Below, piece after piece: positions 1 through 8,520 of a stretch of DNA of 64,000 nucleotides. The number at the start of each line of letters is the position of its first letter. Positions within the stretch are counted from its first letter, which is position 1. A program made the position numbers and the translations under genes. The DNA is taken from the NCBI GenBank assembly GCA_032027085.1, contig JAVSMS010000001.1, forward strand, positions 3,245,126 to 3,309,125, in the 5' to 3' direction. The DNA comes from Pseudorhodoplanes sp. (GTDB lineage: Bacteria > Pseudomonadota > Alphaproteobacteria > Rhizobiales > Xanthobacteraceae). Below the pieces are notes generated by a model. That model was not told the DNA's origin and did not search any database. It saw nothing but the letters and a program-made list of their open reading frames with translations.

Positions 1-1
1 C

Positions 2-766
2 GGCGCCGGCGCCACCATCGGAACCGACGCAGTCGCAAAGTCGGAGCCCGACGGCTACACGCTGCTAATGATGTCCAACACCCATACCACCAATGAATCG
101 CTGCTGAAGAACAAGCCGTATGAGCTGATGCGCGATCTCACGGCGGTGGCGCCGGTCAATTATTCGGACCTGCTGATGGTCATCCATCCGTCGGTGCCGG
201 CGAAGGACCTCAAGGAATTCATCGCGCTCGCCAAGAAAGATCCCGGCAAGCTGAATTATGCTTCGTCCGGCCCGGGTACGCCGTATCACATGGCCGGCGA
301 GCTGTTCAAAGCGATGAGCGGCACCAACATCGTGCATGTGCCGCACAAGGCATCCGGCGACGCGCGCAACAGCGTGATCGGCGGGCATGTGCAGATGATG
401 TTCGACGCCATCACCACCATGCGGACCAACGCCCAGGCGGGGCAGGTCAAGATCATGGGTACGACCGGCACCAAGCGTTCGGCGCTCTTGCCTGACGTGC
501 CGACGGTGGCGGAAGCCGGCGTGCCCGGTTACGAGGCAACGATCTGGCTCGGCATCATGGCGCCGGCCAAGACGCCGAAGCCGATTATCGACAAGCTGAA
601 CGCCGAAATCCGCAAGGCAATGGCACGGCCAGAGGTGAAGGAGGCCTGGGCCAAGCAGGGCGCCGTCGCGATGGACATGAGCCCGGCCGAGTTCGAGGCC
701 TATCTGAAGAAAGACATCGAGAAATGGGCGAATGTCGTGAAGGTGTCCGGCGCAAAGGCGCCTTGA
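2..766 (+). CDS. Bug/TctC-family tricarboxylate-type solute-binding protein, 5' partial
   Basis: The reading frame is open from base 2, so the N-terminus with its signal peptide lies outside the window. The visible part begins with the Bug-family signature GAGATIGTDAVAKSEPDGYT, followed by the YASSGPGTPYHMAGELFK segment and the LPDVPTVAEAGVPGYEA segment typical of the family. Bug proteins are periplasmic binding proteins for small carboxylates and related compounds; many are orphans that lack a TctAB membrane pair nearby, and none is seen here. The ligand cannot be inferred. A strong hairpin terminator follows the stop codon. Confidence 0.9.
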   Translation, partial: GAGATIGTDAVAKSEPDGYTLLMMSNTHTTNESLLKNKPYELMRDLTAVAPVNYSDLLMVIHPSVPAKDLKEFIALAKKDPGKLNYASSGPGTPYHMAGELFKAMSGTNIVHVPHKASGDARNSVIGGHVQMMFDAITTMRTNAQAGQVKIMGTTGTKRSALLPDVPTVAEAGVPGYEATIWLGIMAPAKTPKPIIDKLNAEIRKAMARPEVKEAWAKQGAVAMDMSPAEFEAYLKKDIEKWANVVKVSGAKAP

Positions 767-787
767 CCGTCGACCTCACCGAATCCG

Positions 788-815
788 AAAGGGCGCGGAC
801 CTGTCCGCGCCCTTT
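788..815 (+). terminator. Rho-independent terminator after the Bug gene
   Basis: A perfect 13-bp stem (AAAGGGCGCGGAC pairing with GTCCGCGCCCTTT) separated by 2 nt lies 22 nt after the stop codon. The A-run and T-run flanks make it usable in both directions, so it may also close the convergent methyltransferase gene. Confidence 0.8.
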
Positions 816-837
816 CAGTTTCTGAACGTGCCAGCTC

Positions 838-1881
838 CTACGGCCGCGCTTCCAAAATCATATTGAAGGGCGTCTCTGTCGCACGGCGGCATCGTGTAAA
901 TCCGCCTTGGCGAAGCACGTCCTCGAGCCGTGCCTGGCCGGCTTGCGCGCCCAGCGCTGTGCCGACTTCCTGATTGAGCGACGTGGGAACGCAAACGCTC
1001 GTGGAGAACGCATAGAAGACGCGGCCGACCGGATTGAGATTACCTTCCAGCGTATCGGCGGCCATTGGCTCGACCAGCATCAAAGTGCCGTCGGGGGCCA
1101 GCGACTGGCGCATGTGCTTGGCGGCGCCGACGGGATCGCCCATGTCGTGCAGTGCGTCGAAGACTGTCACAAGGTCGTAGTCCCGGCCCGGATAATCTTG
1201 CGCGCGTGCGACTTCGAACCGGACGTTCTTGCGGCCTGCAATGCGACTGCGCCCCTCCCGGACCGAAGCCTCATGAAAATCAAAGCCGATGAATTCCGAG
1301 TTCGGGAATGCATCGGCCATCAGGATGGTGGACGATCCATGCCCGCAGCCCACATCGGCGACGCGGGCACCTTTCTTCAGCTTGGCCACGACGCCATCCA
1401 GCGCCGGCAGCCAGGAGCCGATGAGATTGGCCTTGTAGCCCGGCCGGAAAAACCGGTCGACGCCGCAAAACAGGCAATTGCATTGTTGACTCCAGCCGAC
1501 TCCATTTCCGGACTTGAACGCGTCCGTCAGTTTCGGCTCTGAAGCATAGACGGCCGCGAGCGAATAGAATCCACCGGTCATGTTCACGGGGCTGTCATCG
1601 TCGGCGAAGACGGCTGCCTGCTCAGCAGTAAGAGAAAACTTCCGAGTGGCAGAATCGTATGTCACGTAGCCGGACGCGGCTTGTGTGGCGAGCCATTCAC
1701 GGACCATTCGTTCGTGAGTGCCGGTCGTCTGAGCCAGCTCGGCCGGTGTCCGCGGCTCTTTCAGGGCACGGTAAAGACCAAGCCTGTCGCCGATCATGAC
1801 CAGGGGCGCGTTGGCGGCGGCGCCCATCTCGTTCACCATCGTCCCGAGCAAAGCATTGAGTTTTTGCTGATCCAGATTCAT
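838..1881 (-). CDS. class I SAM-dependent methyltransferase with N-terminal winged-helix domain
   Basis: The protein has 347 residues. The N-terminal third (about residues 1-90) looks like the winged-helix dimerisation domain found in O-methyltransferases and Rv2258c-like proteins. Residues about 170-290 form a Rossmann methyltransferase with motif I VADVGCGHGSS and an acidic loop FIGFDFHE. The open frame extends 65 codons further upstream, but the start at 1881 was chosen because a good ribosome site (GGAGAG) precedes it and the conserved fold begins there. It is divergent from the GlxA-type regulator at 2056, which may control it. The substrate is unknown. Confidence 0.8.
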   Translation of the reverse strand: MNLDQQKLNALLGTMVNEMGAAANAPLVMIGDRLGLYRALKEPRTPAELAQTTGTHERMVREWLATQAASGYVTYDSATRKFSLTAEQAAVFADDDSPVNMTGGFYSLAAVYASEPKLTDAFKSGNGVGWSQQCNCLFCGVDRFFRPGYKANLIGSWLPALDGVVAKLKKGARVADVGCGHGSSTILMADAFPNSEFIGFDFHEASVREGRSRIAGRKNVRFEVARAQDYPGRDYDLVTVFDALHDMGDPVGAAKHMRQSLAPDGTLMLVEPMAADTLEGNLNPVGRVFYAFSTSVCVPTSLNQEVGTALGAQAGQARLEDVLRQGGFTRCRRATETPFNMILEARP

Positions 1882-2055
1882 CCTGTCTCTCCAGGTTTTA
1901 GGATATGTTGGTCGTTCGTCGGGCCGCATTGGTTCGATCAAAATGGCCAGTAATGCGGGCCGCCTCATTGGCGCGGCGACGTATCTCTGTTCAGGCGCGA
2001 ACTGGAGAGGCAAAATCGCCACGAACGAGCCTATCCGGCCAAAGGAGAGGTCCTG

Positions 2056-3147
2056 ATGCGGGCAAAGCCGCTTCACGTCAGTCTCGTGGTCTTCCCTGAG
2101 TGCGATCCGTCAATCCTGTACGGCATCTACGACACGTTGTGGGCGGCAGGACGGTTCTGGGACACGCTGAAAGGCGCACCACCGGGAGAGCCGCTTTTCG
2201 AACCTCGGATCGTGGGCGCGCAAGCCGGGCCGTTGCAACTGATCACCGGAGTGTCGATCATCGTTCAGGATTCCGTGGCTTCGGTGCACGACACGGATAT
2301 CGTGATCATTCCGAACGTGATTGTAAGCAAGGCGGAATCGCTGCGCGAGCTGGATCGTCGGTTGCTTGAATGGATCAAAGCCGCGTATCGGTCCGGCTCA
2401 TACATTTATTCCTCGTGCGGCGGATCGCTCGCGCTTGCCGAAGCCGGGCTACTCGATGGACTCGAGGCGACGACGCACTGGGGGTATGCAGACTTGTTCC
2501 GTCGTGAGTTTCCTAATGTCACTGTGCATGCCAACCGCATTCTCGTGCAATCGGGCCCTGGACAGAGGGTCGTCTGCAGCGGCGGCGCATCGTCTTGGCA
2601 GGATTTGGTGTTGTTTCTGGTTGCGCGACATGTTGGCTCCGAAGAGGCCATTCGTCTGTCGAAGATCTTTCTGTACCAGTGGCATCGGGACGGACAATTG
2701 CCTTATGCCAGCATGGTGCAAAACGTGCTGCACGACGATCCGCTGGTTCAGAAGCTGCAGGTCTGGATTTCGGAGAATTACAACGGGCCGAATGTCGTCT
2801 CCGAACTTGTCCAGATGTCCGGCCTTCCGGAGCGGACATTTACCCGCAGATTCAAATCAGCTACGGGCTATGCTCCGATTGCGTATATCCAGGCGCTTCG
2901 GATCGAAGAAGCCAAGCACGCGCTGGAAACGGGGGACGACACGGTCGAGCAGATCGCGCACGACGTCGGGTATCAGGACACAGCTTATTTTCGCCGTCTG
3001 TTTGCGCGCCTGACCGGCATGACGCCGGTAAACTACCGGCGCCAATTTCAGCTTCCGATTTATCCAGGAGAACGGATGAGCGACAAGCCGCGCATCCGTG
3101 AAACTGCGAAGACGAAAGCAGCGGTCCGCGCGTCCACTGAAACATAA
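2056..3147 (+). CDS. GlxA-family transcriptional regulator (DJ-1/PfpI domain plus AraC HTH)
   Basis: This 363-residue protein has an N-terminal class I glutamine amidotransferase-like (DJ-1/PfpI) domain at about residues 5-190, with the nucleophile-elbow segment SSCGGSLALAEAGLLDG. A C-terminal AraC/XylS DNA-binding domain spans about residues 235-335 (SELVQMSGLPERTFTRRFK and IAHDVGYQDTAYFRRLF). In this family the first domain is a ligand sensor rather than a proteolytic enzyme. The start has a clear AGGAG site. The divergent methyltransferase is the obvious candidate target; the inducer is unknown. Confidence 0.88.
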   Translation: MRAKPLHVSLVVFPECDPSILYGIYDTLWAAGRFWDTLKGAPPGEPLFEPRIVGAQAGPLQLITGVSIIVQDSVASVHDTDIVIIPNVIVSKAESLRELDRRLLEWIKAAYRSGSYIYSSCGGSLALAEAGLLDGLEATTHWGYADLFRREFPNVTVHANRILVQSGPGQRVVCSGGASSWQDLVLFLVARHVGSEEAIRLSKIFLYQWHRDGQLPYASMVQNVLHDDPLVQKLQVWISENYNGPNVVSELVQMSGLPERTFTRRFKSATGYAPIAYIQALRIEEAKHALETGDDTVEQIAHDVGYQDTAYFRRLFARLTGMTPVNYRRQFQLPIYPGERMSDKPRIRETAKTKAAVRASTET

Positions 3148-3160
3148 CGGACGCGCGGAC
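3124..3160. terminator. hairpin between convergent genes
   Basis: GTCCGCGCGTCC (3124-3135) and GGACGCGCGGAC (3149-3160) form a perfect 12-bp inverted repeat with a 13-nt loop. It overlaps the last codons of the GlxA-type gene and lies just before the stop of the convergent dctP-like gene. It is probably a bidirectional terminator, although no long T-run follows. Confidence 0.6.
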
Positions 3161-3168
3161 TCACACGA

Positions 3169-4197
3169 TCAATAGGCCGCCTTGTATTTGGCGAGTTCCG
3201 CCTTCAGATCGTCGAAAATCGCCTTCGGATCATGGCCGGCCTTTTTCACCGCCGCTTCCCATTCGGTTTTCAGCGGTTCGGCGGCCTTGCGCCATTCGGC
3301 AAGCTGGGCCGGTGTGAGCGCGTAGACCTCGTGTCCCTCCTGCGCCTTGATCTTGCCGCGGCCGCCAGCTTCGAAATCCGCCCAGGGCGTCGCGATCTTT
3401 TCGGCCCATTCGCTGGTGCAATGATCGTCCATGACTTTCTTCTGCGCAGGCGACATCGATTCATACTTCGCCTTGTTCAGCACCCAGGTCTGTTCGGTGA
3501 CGTAGAAGGCCGAATCGATGTGATACTTCGTCACCTTGTCGATGCCGAACAGCACGATCGATCCCCAAGGAAAAGTGATGCCTTCGGCGACGCCCTTCTC
3601 CAGCACATCGCGGGCCTCGGGGGCTGAGGCCTGGATGTTGGCGCCGCCGAGCAGGGAGATGAAGCGCGCAATTGTTGCGTTCGCCGGACGGATCTTCATG
3701 CCGGCAATATCTGTCGGCATGACAACCTTCTTCTTGGTGGTGTGCACCGTTGCCGGGTCATGCGCGAAGGTGAGGCAATAGCGGACGTCCTTCATCTCCT
3801 TGTCGGCATATTTGCGGTACCAGGCATCAAGCGCGGCGCTGCCGCTCTTGGCATTGGCGAAGATGAAGGGGAGTTCGGACGCGCCCATGATTGGAAAGCG
3901 GCCCGGCTCGTAACCGGGATTCACATGCGCGATGTCGGCAATGCCGTCGCGCGCCATGTTATAGTGATCGAATGCCTTGCCGAGCTGCTGCGACGGAAAA
4001 ATCTTGATGCTGATCGTACCGTTCGAGGCCTTCTTGATCGAATCTGCCCAGGCTTCCGCGGCCGCGTGCATCGGATGCGCCGGCGGCACCCAATGCCCGA
4101 ACCGAAGCTCCATCGGCTTGTCCTGGGCAGGCGCAGGGGATGCCTGTGAAATCGCTACGAAACACAATCCAATCAAACACAGCCCAATACGTCTCAT
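3169..4197 (-). CDS. TRAP transporter substrate-binding protein, DctP family
   Basis: The protein has 342 residues. It begins with a Sec signal peptide (about residues 1-25, ending ASPAPAQ) and continues with the DctP fold: LRFGHWVPPAHPMHAAAEAWADSI near the start, then the central MKIRPANATIARFISLLGG segment. DctP proteins capture carboxylates or related acids in the periplasm for a DctQM membrane pair. No DctQ or DctM gene is present in the window, so this is an orphan or works with a distant permease. A GGGAGGA ribosome site precedes the ATG. The substrate is unknown. Confidence 0.88.
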   Translation of the reverse strand: MRRIGLCLIGLCFVAISQASPAPAQDKPMELRFGHWVPPAHPMHAAAEAWADSIKKASNGTISIKIFPSQQLGKAFDHYNMARDGIADIAHVNPGYEPGRFPIMGASELPFIFANAKSGSAALDAWYRKYADKEMKDVRYCLTFAHDPATVHTTKKKVVMPTDIAGMKIRPANATIARFISLLGGANIQASAPEARDVLEKGVAEGITFPWGSIVLFGIDKVTKYHIDSAFYVTEQTWVLNKAKYESMSPAQKKVMDDHCTSEWAEKIATPWADFEAGGRGKIKAQEGHEVYALTPAQLAEWRKAAEPLKTEWEAAVKKAGHDPKAIFDDLKAELAKYKAAY

Positions 4198-4303
4198 ATC
4201 TGTCCTCCCAAATAATCGCGATTTGTTGTCGAGCAGAGCGCGTATGTGATCAGTTTGTCGTGTCAGGTCTCCAGAAGACGTTAGGATTCGTAGCGGCCGC
4301 AGA

Positions 4304-5212
4304 TCACTCCGCCGCCTGTCGCGTGGCGCGACGCTCCCAATACGGTGCCGCGCTGGTGTGATCCTGATCGCCGCCGACGGCTTCGCGTGCGTCCGCCCAC
4401 ATGTCGCGGATCAACTGGGTGAGTGGCGCATTCATGTCGATCTGCTCGGCGAGATCGGCGGCGATGCCGACATCTTTTGCCAGCAGGCCGAGCGCGAATC
4501 CGGTGCCGAAGGCGCCGCTCAGGACGTGCTGCTTGATCAGGTTCTCGCTGGCGAAACTGCGGCCGGTCGAGACATTGATGACGTCGATCATGACCGCCGG
4601 ATCGAGTCCAAAGCGACGTCCGACCGCGACGGCTTCCGCCGCCGCAGCAAAGCTGGTGGCGGCGAGAAAGTTGTTCAATGCCTTCATCGCGTGTCCGCAG
4701 CCAAGGCCGCCGACCTCAAACAATTTCTGGCCCATATTGGTGAGCAGCGGCTTGACCGCGGCCACCCCACTGGCATTTCCGCCGATCATGATGGCGAGCG
4801 AGCCATCCTTCGCGCGCACAACCCCGCCGGAGACCGGTGCGTCAATAAGCGTGATGCTCCGCGCCGCAAGATCCCGGCCAAGGGCCCGCGTGCCGACTGG
4901 ATCGGCCGAACTCATGTCGATCACATACGCACCGGCTCTTAAATGGGCGGCGAGGGCGCCACCCTGCGCGTGCAGCAGGACATCGCGCACGTCGTGGCCG
5001 GTCGGCAGCATGGTGATGATGGCGTCAGCCGCCTTGCCGAGTTCGGCGAGATCGGATGTCGCCCGGGCAGAATGATCCTTTGCAAAAATCTGCGTGCGCC
5101 CCGCATCGAGATCGAAACCGATGACCTGATAGCCGCCGCGCACAAGATTGGCCGCCATCGGCACGCCCATATTGCCGAGGCCGATAAAGCCGATTGTTCT
5201 GATGTCACCCAT
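4304..5212 (-). CDS. NAD(P)-dependent oxidoreductase, 3-hydroxyisobutyrate dehydrogenase family
   Basis: The 302-residue protein starts with the dinucleotide-binding motif GFIGLGNMGVPMAANL (about residues 8-23). It has the family segment DAPVSGGVVRAKDGSLAIMIGG (about 122-143) and the catalytic-lysine region GHAMKALNNFL (about 172-182). This beta-hydroxyacid dehydrogenase family oxidises or reduces short hydroxy acids such as 3-hydroxyisobutyrate, tartronate semialdehyde or related compounds. It lies 11 nt downstream of a carboxymuconolactone-decarboxylase-like gene on the same strand, so the two are probably one transcript. The exact substrate cannot be read from the sequence. Confidence 0.85.
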   Translation of the reverse strand: MGDIRTIGFIGLGNMGVPMAANLVRGGYQVIGFDLDAGRTQIFAKDHSARATSDLAELGKAADAIITMLPTGHDVRDVLLHAQGGALAAHLRAGAYVIDMSSADPVGTRALGRDLAARSITLIDAPVSGGVVRAKDGSLAIMIGGNASGVAAVKPLLTNMGQKLFEVGGLGCGHAMKALNNFLAATSFAAAAEAVAVGRRFGLDPAVMIDVINVSTGRSFASENLIKQHVLSGAFGTGFALGLLAKDVGIAADLAEQIDMNAPLTQLIRDMWADAREAVGGDQDHTSAAPYWERRATRQAAE

Positions 5213-5223
5213 GTCCGTGCGCT

Positions 5224-5709
5224 CTATTCCAGACCCATTTCCTTCAGCACTTCGGCGGCGGAGCGAAAGCCCTCGACGCCGCGCGGAATGCCGGAATAGA
5301 CCATCGCGTGCAGCAGGACTTCCTGGATTTCCTCCTTGGTCAGGCCGTTAGCGATAGCGCCGCGCACATGCACTTTCAGTTCGTGCGGCCGGCCCTGCGC
5401 CACCAGAATGCCGAGCGTGATCATGCTGCGCGCCTTGCGCGGCAACTTGGTGCGCGTCCAGGTCTCGCCGAAACACCAGCGCGTCACATAATCCTGCATT
5501 GGCCAGATAAAATCGGTGGCTGAATCGATCTGACCTTCCGCGCCTTCGTGTCCCCACATGGCGCGGCGGACATCAAGGCCGCGCGCGAAGACCGGGTTGG
5601 CGGATTCCCGTTTCGAGCGGCTGTCAGGTGTCGGATTTTTCTGCGGCCTGGCGGATTTTCTTGTGGCGGTTTTTGTTGCTGCCGGCCTGATCCTGTTTGA
5701 TTTTTTCAT
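5224..5709 (-). CDS. carboxymuconolactone decarboxylase family protein
   Basis: The 161-residue protein has a lysine- and arginine-rich, low-complexity N-terminus (about residues 1-45). The CMD fold follows at about residues 60-155, with the diagnostic stretches RKARSMITLGILVAQGRPHEL and HVRGAIANGLTKEEIQEVLLH. There is no CxxC pair, so it resembles the 4-carboxymuconolactone decarboxylase branch rather than peroxidase-type AhpD. A strong GGAGGAA ribosome site precedes the ATG. Pairing with a hydroxy-acid dehydrogenase suggests a small catabolic operon of unknown substrate. Confidence 0.85.
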   Translation of the reverse strand: MKKSNRIRPAATKTATRKSARPQKNPTPDSRSKRESANPVFARGLDVRRAMWGHEGAEGQIDSATDFIWPMQDYVTRWCFGETWTRTKLPRKARSMITLGILVAQGRPHELKVHVRGAIANGLTKEEIQEVLLHAMVYSGIPRGVEGFRSAAEVLKEMGLE

Positions 5710-5822
5710 GATCGGGCGTTCCTCCAGCCGCGATCATGTATCAATTGTTGCGTGAGTGGAAGCGTTGCGGTTGCCCACCGTTGTCTTGATCTCTGCTCCG
5801 AGCGTTATTTGTTGGGCTGTTT

Positions 5823-5930
5823 TTACGACGCGCGGGTGTGAAACTGCGCCCAGGCCAGGGCCAGGGCCACAGCGAAAATAATGAAGGCACCCGTAATGGC
5901 CCCGACCACAATGGCAACGTCTGCCGGCAT
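5823..5930 (-). CDS. small single-span membrane protein (35 residues)
   Basis: A short frame encodes MPADVAIVVGAITGAFIIFA followed by VALALAWAQFHTRAS and a TAA stop. Residues about 5-27 are a continuous hydrophobic helix, and the tail is short and polar. From memory, similar 30-40-residue proteins with an MPAD start and a WA..QTR-like end occur widely in Bradyrhizobium and relatives, with no known function. The ribosome site is weak (GTAGAGCG). It stands alone between a CMD gene and a LysR gene. Confidence 0.55.
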   Translation of the reverse strand: MPADVAIVVGAITGAFIIFAVALALAWAQFHTRAS

Positions 5931-6004
5931 TCGCTCTACTGCGGCCCGCCTCGCTTTGATCCGGATCAAGGCGCGCAGGAGACAGCGGTTGCCGTATTGA
6001 AAAA

Positions 6005-6910
6005 TTAAGATTGGCCGTCGAACAGATCATGCTCACGGGCAAGGCCATCGCCGACGAGATCGAAGAAAGCACGGACCCGCGCCGTTCCCCGGAGGTCCGC
6101 GTGGGTCACGATCCATAATTCGCCCGATAAATCCGGCACCGGATTCGGCAGCGCGCGGGCGAGGCCTGAATCTCCATCTCCGAGATAGCAAGGCAGGAGG
6201 GCGAGACCGATGCCGGCCTTCGCGGCGACGAACTGATTGATGAGGCTGTTCGTCCTGTAAACGACGGTCTCACCCGACACCGCTCGGTTCAGCCAGTCCG
6301 CAGCCATGATGCCGCCGACCGTTTCTTCCCATCCGATAAGAGGATGACGGCCAAGGTCTTCCGGCGACGACACGGTCGCGCCGTCTCCTTGCAGATAGTC
6401 AACGGCGCCGTAGACGGTCCATGCAACATTGGCGAGTTTGCGGCCCCAGAGATCACCTTCCTTCGGCCGCATCGGGCGAAGGGCGATGTCCGCCTCGCGT
6501 CGTGAAAGGCTGAGGACACGGTTGTCGACGACAAGTTCGACCACAATGCCCGGATGGGCCTGCCGGAACGCGGCGAGATGGCGGGTCAGGATCCGATACG
6601 CCAGCGTCTCCGAAGATGTTACGCGCAAGCGGCCGGAGAGACGGTGGTCCCGGCCGGCAACATCGCGGTTGATGGCGAGCGCCTCGTCCTCCATTCGCTC
6701 GGCCGCCGCCGCCATTCGCTCGCCCGCCGGGGTCGCCTGATACGCCCCGCCGGGCAACCGCTCGAACAGGCGCACGCCGAGCCGCGTCTCCAAGGCATTC
6801 AGGCGGCGAAACGCGGTGGAATGATCGATGCCGAGTGTTTTGGCCGCGCCGGTCAGGGTGCTCGTTCGTTGCACCGCAAGCACGAGTTGGAGCTCGTTCC
6901 AGTCATCCAT
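6005..6910 (-). CDS. LysR-family transcriptional regulator
   Basis: The 301-residue protein has an N-terminal winged HTH (residues about 3-60: LAVQRTSTLTGAAKTLGIDHSTAFRRLNALE) and a LysR substrate-binding domain from about residue 90 to 290 (SGRLRVTSSETLA, KAGIGLALLPCYLGD). It is divergently transcribed from a GST gene at 7046, the usual arrangement for a LysR regulator and its target. A short palindrome lies in the shared 135-bp intergenic region. The inducer is unknown. Confidence 0.9.
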   Translation of the reverse strand: MDDWNELQLVLAVQRTSTLTGAAKTLGIDHSTAFRRLNALETRLGVRLFERLPGGAYQATPAGERMAAAAERMEDEALAINRDVAGRDHRLSGRLRVTSSETLAYRILTRHLAAFRQAHPGIVVELVVDNRVLSLSRREADIALRPMRPKEGDLWGRKLANVAWTVYGAVDYLQGDGATVSSPEDLGRHPLIGWEETVGGIMAADWLNRAVSGETVVYRTNSLINQFVAAKAGIGLALLPCYLGDGDSGLARALPNPVPDLSGELWIVTHADLRGTARVRAFFDLVGDGLAREHDLFDGQS

Positions 6911-6986
6911 GCACCATCATAACATCTGATCGCTTGCGGCTGTGCAAGGGGCGCTGGCGTAATCCCAACGTGCTTTCCATTTTGCC

Positions 6987-6999
6987 AGACCTAAGGTCT
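6987..6999. promoter_or_regulatory. palindrome in the lysR/GST divergent promoter region
   Basis: AGACCT-A-AGGTCT is a perfect 6+6 palindrome, with weaker outer symmetry (TTGCC on the left, GGGCA on the right). It lies 47 bp before the GST start and is a reasonable operator candidate for the LysR protein. Confidence 0.4.
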
Positions 7000-7045
7000 C
7001 GGGCAGTGGGCGAGTGGTTGTGTCGCTCAACAGCGGGAACACGAG

Positions 7046-7684
7046 ATGACCCCGATCCAGCTTTATACCTACCAGACTCCCAATGGTCACAAAGCCTCGA
7101 TCATGCTCGAGGAGACAGGCCTGCCATATGGCGTGCATGTCGTGGATATCGAGAAAGGCGATCAGAACGGCCCCGAATTCCTTGCCCTCAATCCCAACAA
7201 CAAGATTCCGGTCATCGTCGATCCGGATCGAAACCGGACGGTCATGGAGAGCGGCGCCATTCTGCTCTATCTGACCGAGCGCTCCGGCGTCCTGAAAGCG
7301 CGAGACGAGGCCGAAGCGGGACTGACGCTTCAGTGGATCCTGTTTCAAGCGGCGCATGTCGGCCCGACACTCGGACAGCTCTGGAACTACAAGATCTTCG
7401 CCCCGGAGAAGATCGTATCCGTGATCGAGCGTTTCGAGCGCGAGACCGCGCGCGTTCTGCGCGTTCTCAACACCCGGCTGGCAGTGAACCAGTACCTCGC
7501 CGGCGATCGTTACGGTGCCGCCGACGTAATGACCTGGCCGTGGATTTACGCCGCTGCAGCGAGGATAGGCGTCGCATTGGATTCCTACACGAGCCTCGTC
7601 CGCTGGCGTGATGATGTCGCGTCGCGGCCGGCCGTCCAGCGCGGCCTTCTTGTTCCGGACCTCGCAAAACATGAGGCCGCCTGA
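7046..7684 (+). CDS. glutathione S-transferase family protein (YfcG/Ure2p-like)
   Basis: The 212-residue protein has a thioredoxin-like N-terminal domain (LYTYQTPNGHKASIMLEETGLPY; NKIPVIVD; the glutathione-binding MESGAILLYL) and a helical C-terminal domain (ADVMTWPWI). The TPNGHK start and the Asn near the expected active site resemble nu-class GSTs such as YfcG, which often act as disulfide-bond reductases. It is divergent from the LysR gene and 39 bp upstream of an NTF2-like gene, so all three may form one regulon. Confidence 0.87.
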   Translation: MTPIQLYTYQTPNGHKASIMLEETGLPYGVHVVDIEKGDQNGPEFLALNPNNKIPVIVDPDRNRTVMESGAILLYLTERSGVLKARDEAEAGLTLQWILFQAAHVGPTLGQLWNYKIFAPEKIVSVIERFERETARVLRVLNTRLAVNQYLAGDRYGAADVMTWPWIYAAAARIGVALDSYTSLVRWRDDVASRPAVQRGLLVPDLAKHEAA

Positions 7685-7723
7685 ACACAACATTCGACCA
7701 GACCTTCAGCACAGGAGAGAAAA

Positions 7724-8149
7724 ATGGGCGCTCCATCCCCCGAACTTTGCAATCTCTGGCTCGCACGCGCCTTCAACGCGCAGGACGTTGAAGCCGCTGC
7801 GGCAATGTATCATCCCGACGCATCGATCGTTCAGGTCGATGAAGTTCATGGCGGGACCACCCTCGCGCGCGGCGCTAAAAACATCCGCAAGACGATGGCC
7901 GCTTATGTCGGGCTGAAACCACATATGGATGTTGTGACTCATCACACGACGGTCGCCGGCGACTTCGCCATGACCCGCTCACAATGGCTGATCAAGGGCA
8001 CGGACAAAGACGGCAAGCCGACACAAGTGCATCACCACGGCATGGAAGTTCATCGCCGACTGCCGGACGGGACATGGGTGTTCTTCATGGATCATCCGTT
8101 CGGCGCCGATCCGAGCTGGGCGATCGAGGCCCCGCCGCACACCGAATAG
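7724..8149 (+). CDS. NTF2-like / SnoaL-like protein
   Basis: This 141-residue protein has the NTF2-like cone fold pattern: an N-terminal helix (LWLARAFNAQDVEAAAAMYHPDASIV), a middle ARGAKNIRKTMAAYVG helix and C-terminal strands ending in GTWVFFMDHPFG. Such proteins may be small hydrolases or isomerases or bind small ligands; the role cannot be assigned. AGGAGAG precedes the ATG. It follows the GST gene and is the last host gene before the tRNA-Asn element. Confidence 0.75.
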   Translation: MGAPSPELCNLWLARAFNAQDVEAAAAMYHPDASIVQVDEVHGGTTLARGAKNIRKTMAAYVGLKPHMDVVTHHTTVAGDFAMTRSQWLIKGTDKDGKPTQVHHHGMEVHRRLPDGTWVFFMDHPFGADPSWAIEAPPHTE

Positions 8150-8314
8150 CGGCGCCGGCGGCCCGTCTGCTATTGTGTTCAAGGTTCCGCTCGAGACCAG
8201 CGCGTTACCGAAGCCTTTTCGGCAATCGTTGCGCAGCGCATCTGTGGAAGGCGGTTGGGTATTGCGCCGCAGATGGAGCGCGGCCCAGGCGGCCGCAACA
8301 GACCGTCCAAAAAC

Positions 8315-8362
8315 TGGCTCCGCGGGCAGGATTCGAACCTGCGACCAACCGGTTAACAGCCG
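8315..8362 (-). repeat. attL: 48-bp tRNA-Asn 3' fragment
   Basis: This is identical to 24159-24206 and holds the CCA end, T-arm, variable loop and anticodon arm of tRNA-Asn, without the 5' half. It marks the original chromosomal 3' end of the gene, displaced by integration. The 371 bases without a gene from 8150 to 8520 hold this repeat, an AT-richer leader and the GTGGCCCC boxes. Confidence 0.92.
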
Positions 8363-8464
8363 CTAGATATAGCGTTTAGGGGTGTTTCCTACCGGTTCAA
8401 CGGATTGCAGATTGTCCTCTAAAATAGCCGTTTCCTCGCATATTCTGCTTGCAAATCGTTTCAC

Positions 8465-8510
8465 GGGGCCACACTCTATTGCGCATGATTTGTGGCCCCG
8501 ACGTGGCCCC
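8465..8510. promoter_or_regulatory. GTGGCCCC boxes before the integrase gene
   Basis: One inverted box (GGGGCCAC, 8465-8472) is followed by a direct pair GTGGCCCC at 8492-8499 and 8503-8510, with starts 11 bp apart. The pair ends 10 bp before the integrase ATG and overlaps the region just before its ribosome site. The same pair occurs at the right end of the element (24082) and, inverted, at 13217. Candidates are integrase arm-type sites or an operator shared by the element. Confidence 0.55.
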
Positions 8511-8520
8511 GGAGCGAGAT

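Noticed and set aside
5734..6072. 112-codon minus-strand frame before the LysR gene
   Set aside because: It overlaps the LysR C-terminus in another frame and reads as Arg/Gly/His-rich shadow sequence; the 35-residue membrane protein in a different frame explains the region better.
8175..8448. Short frames around the left att site
   Set aside because: They read through the tRNA fragment and leader and have no ribosome sites.
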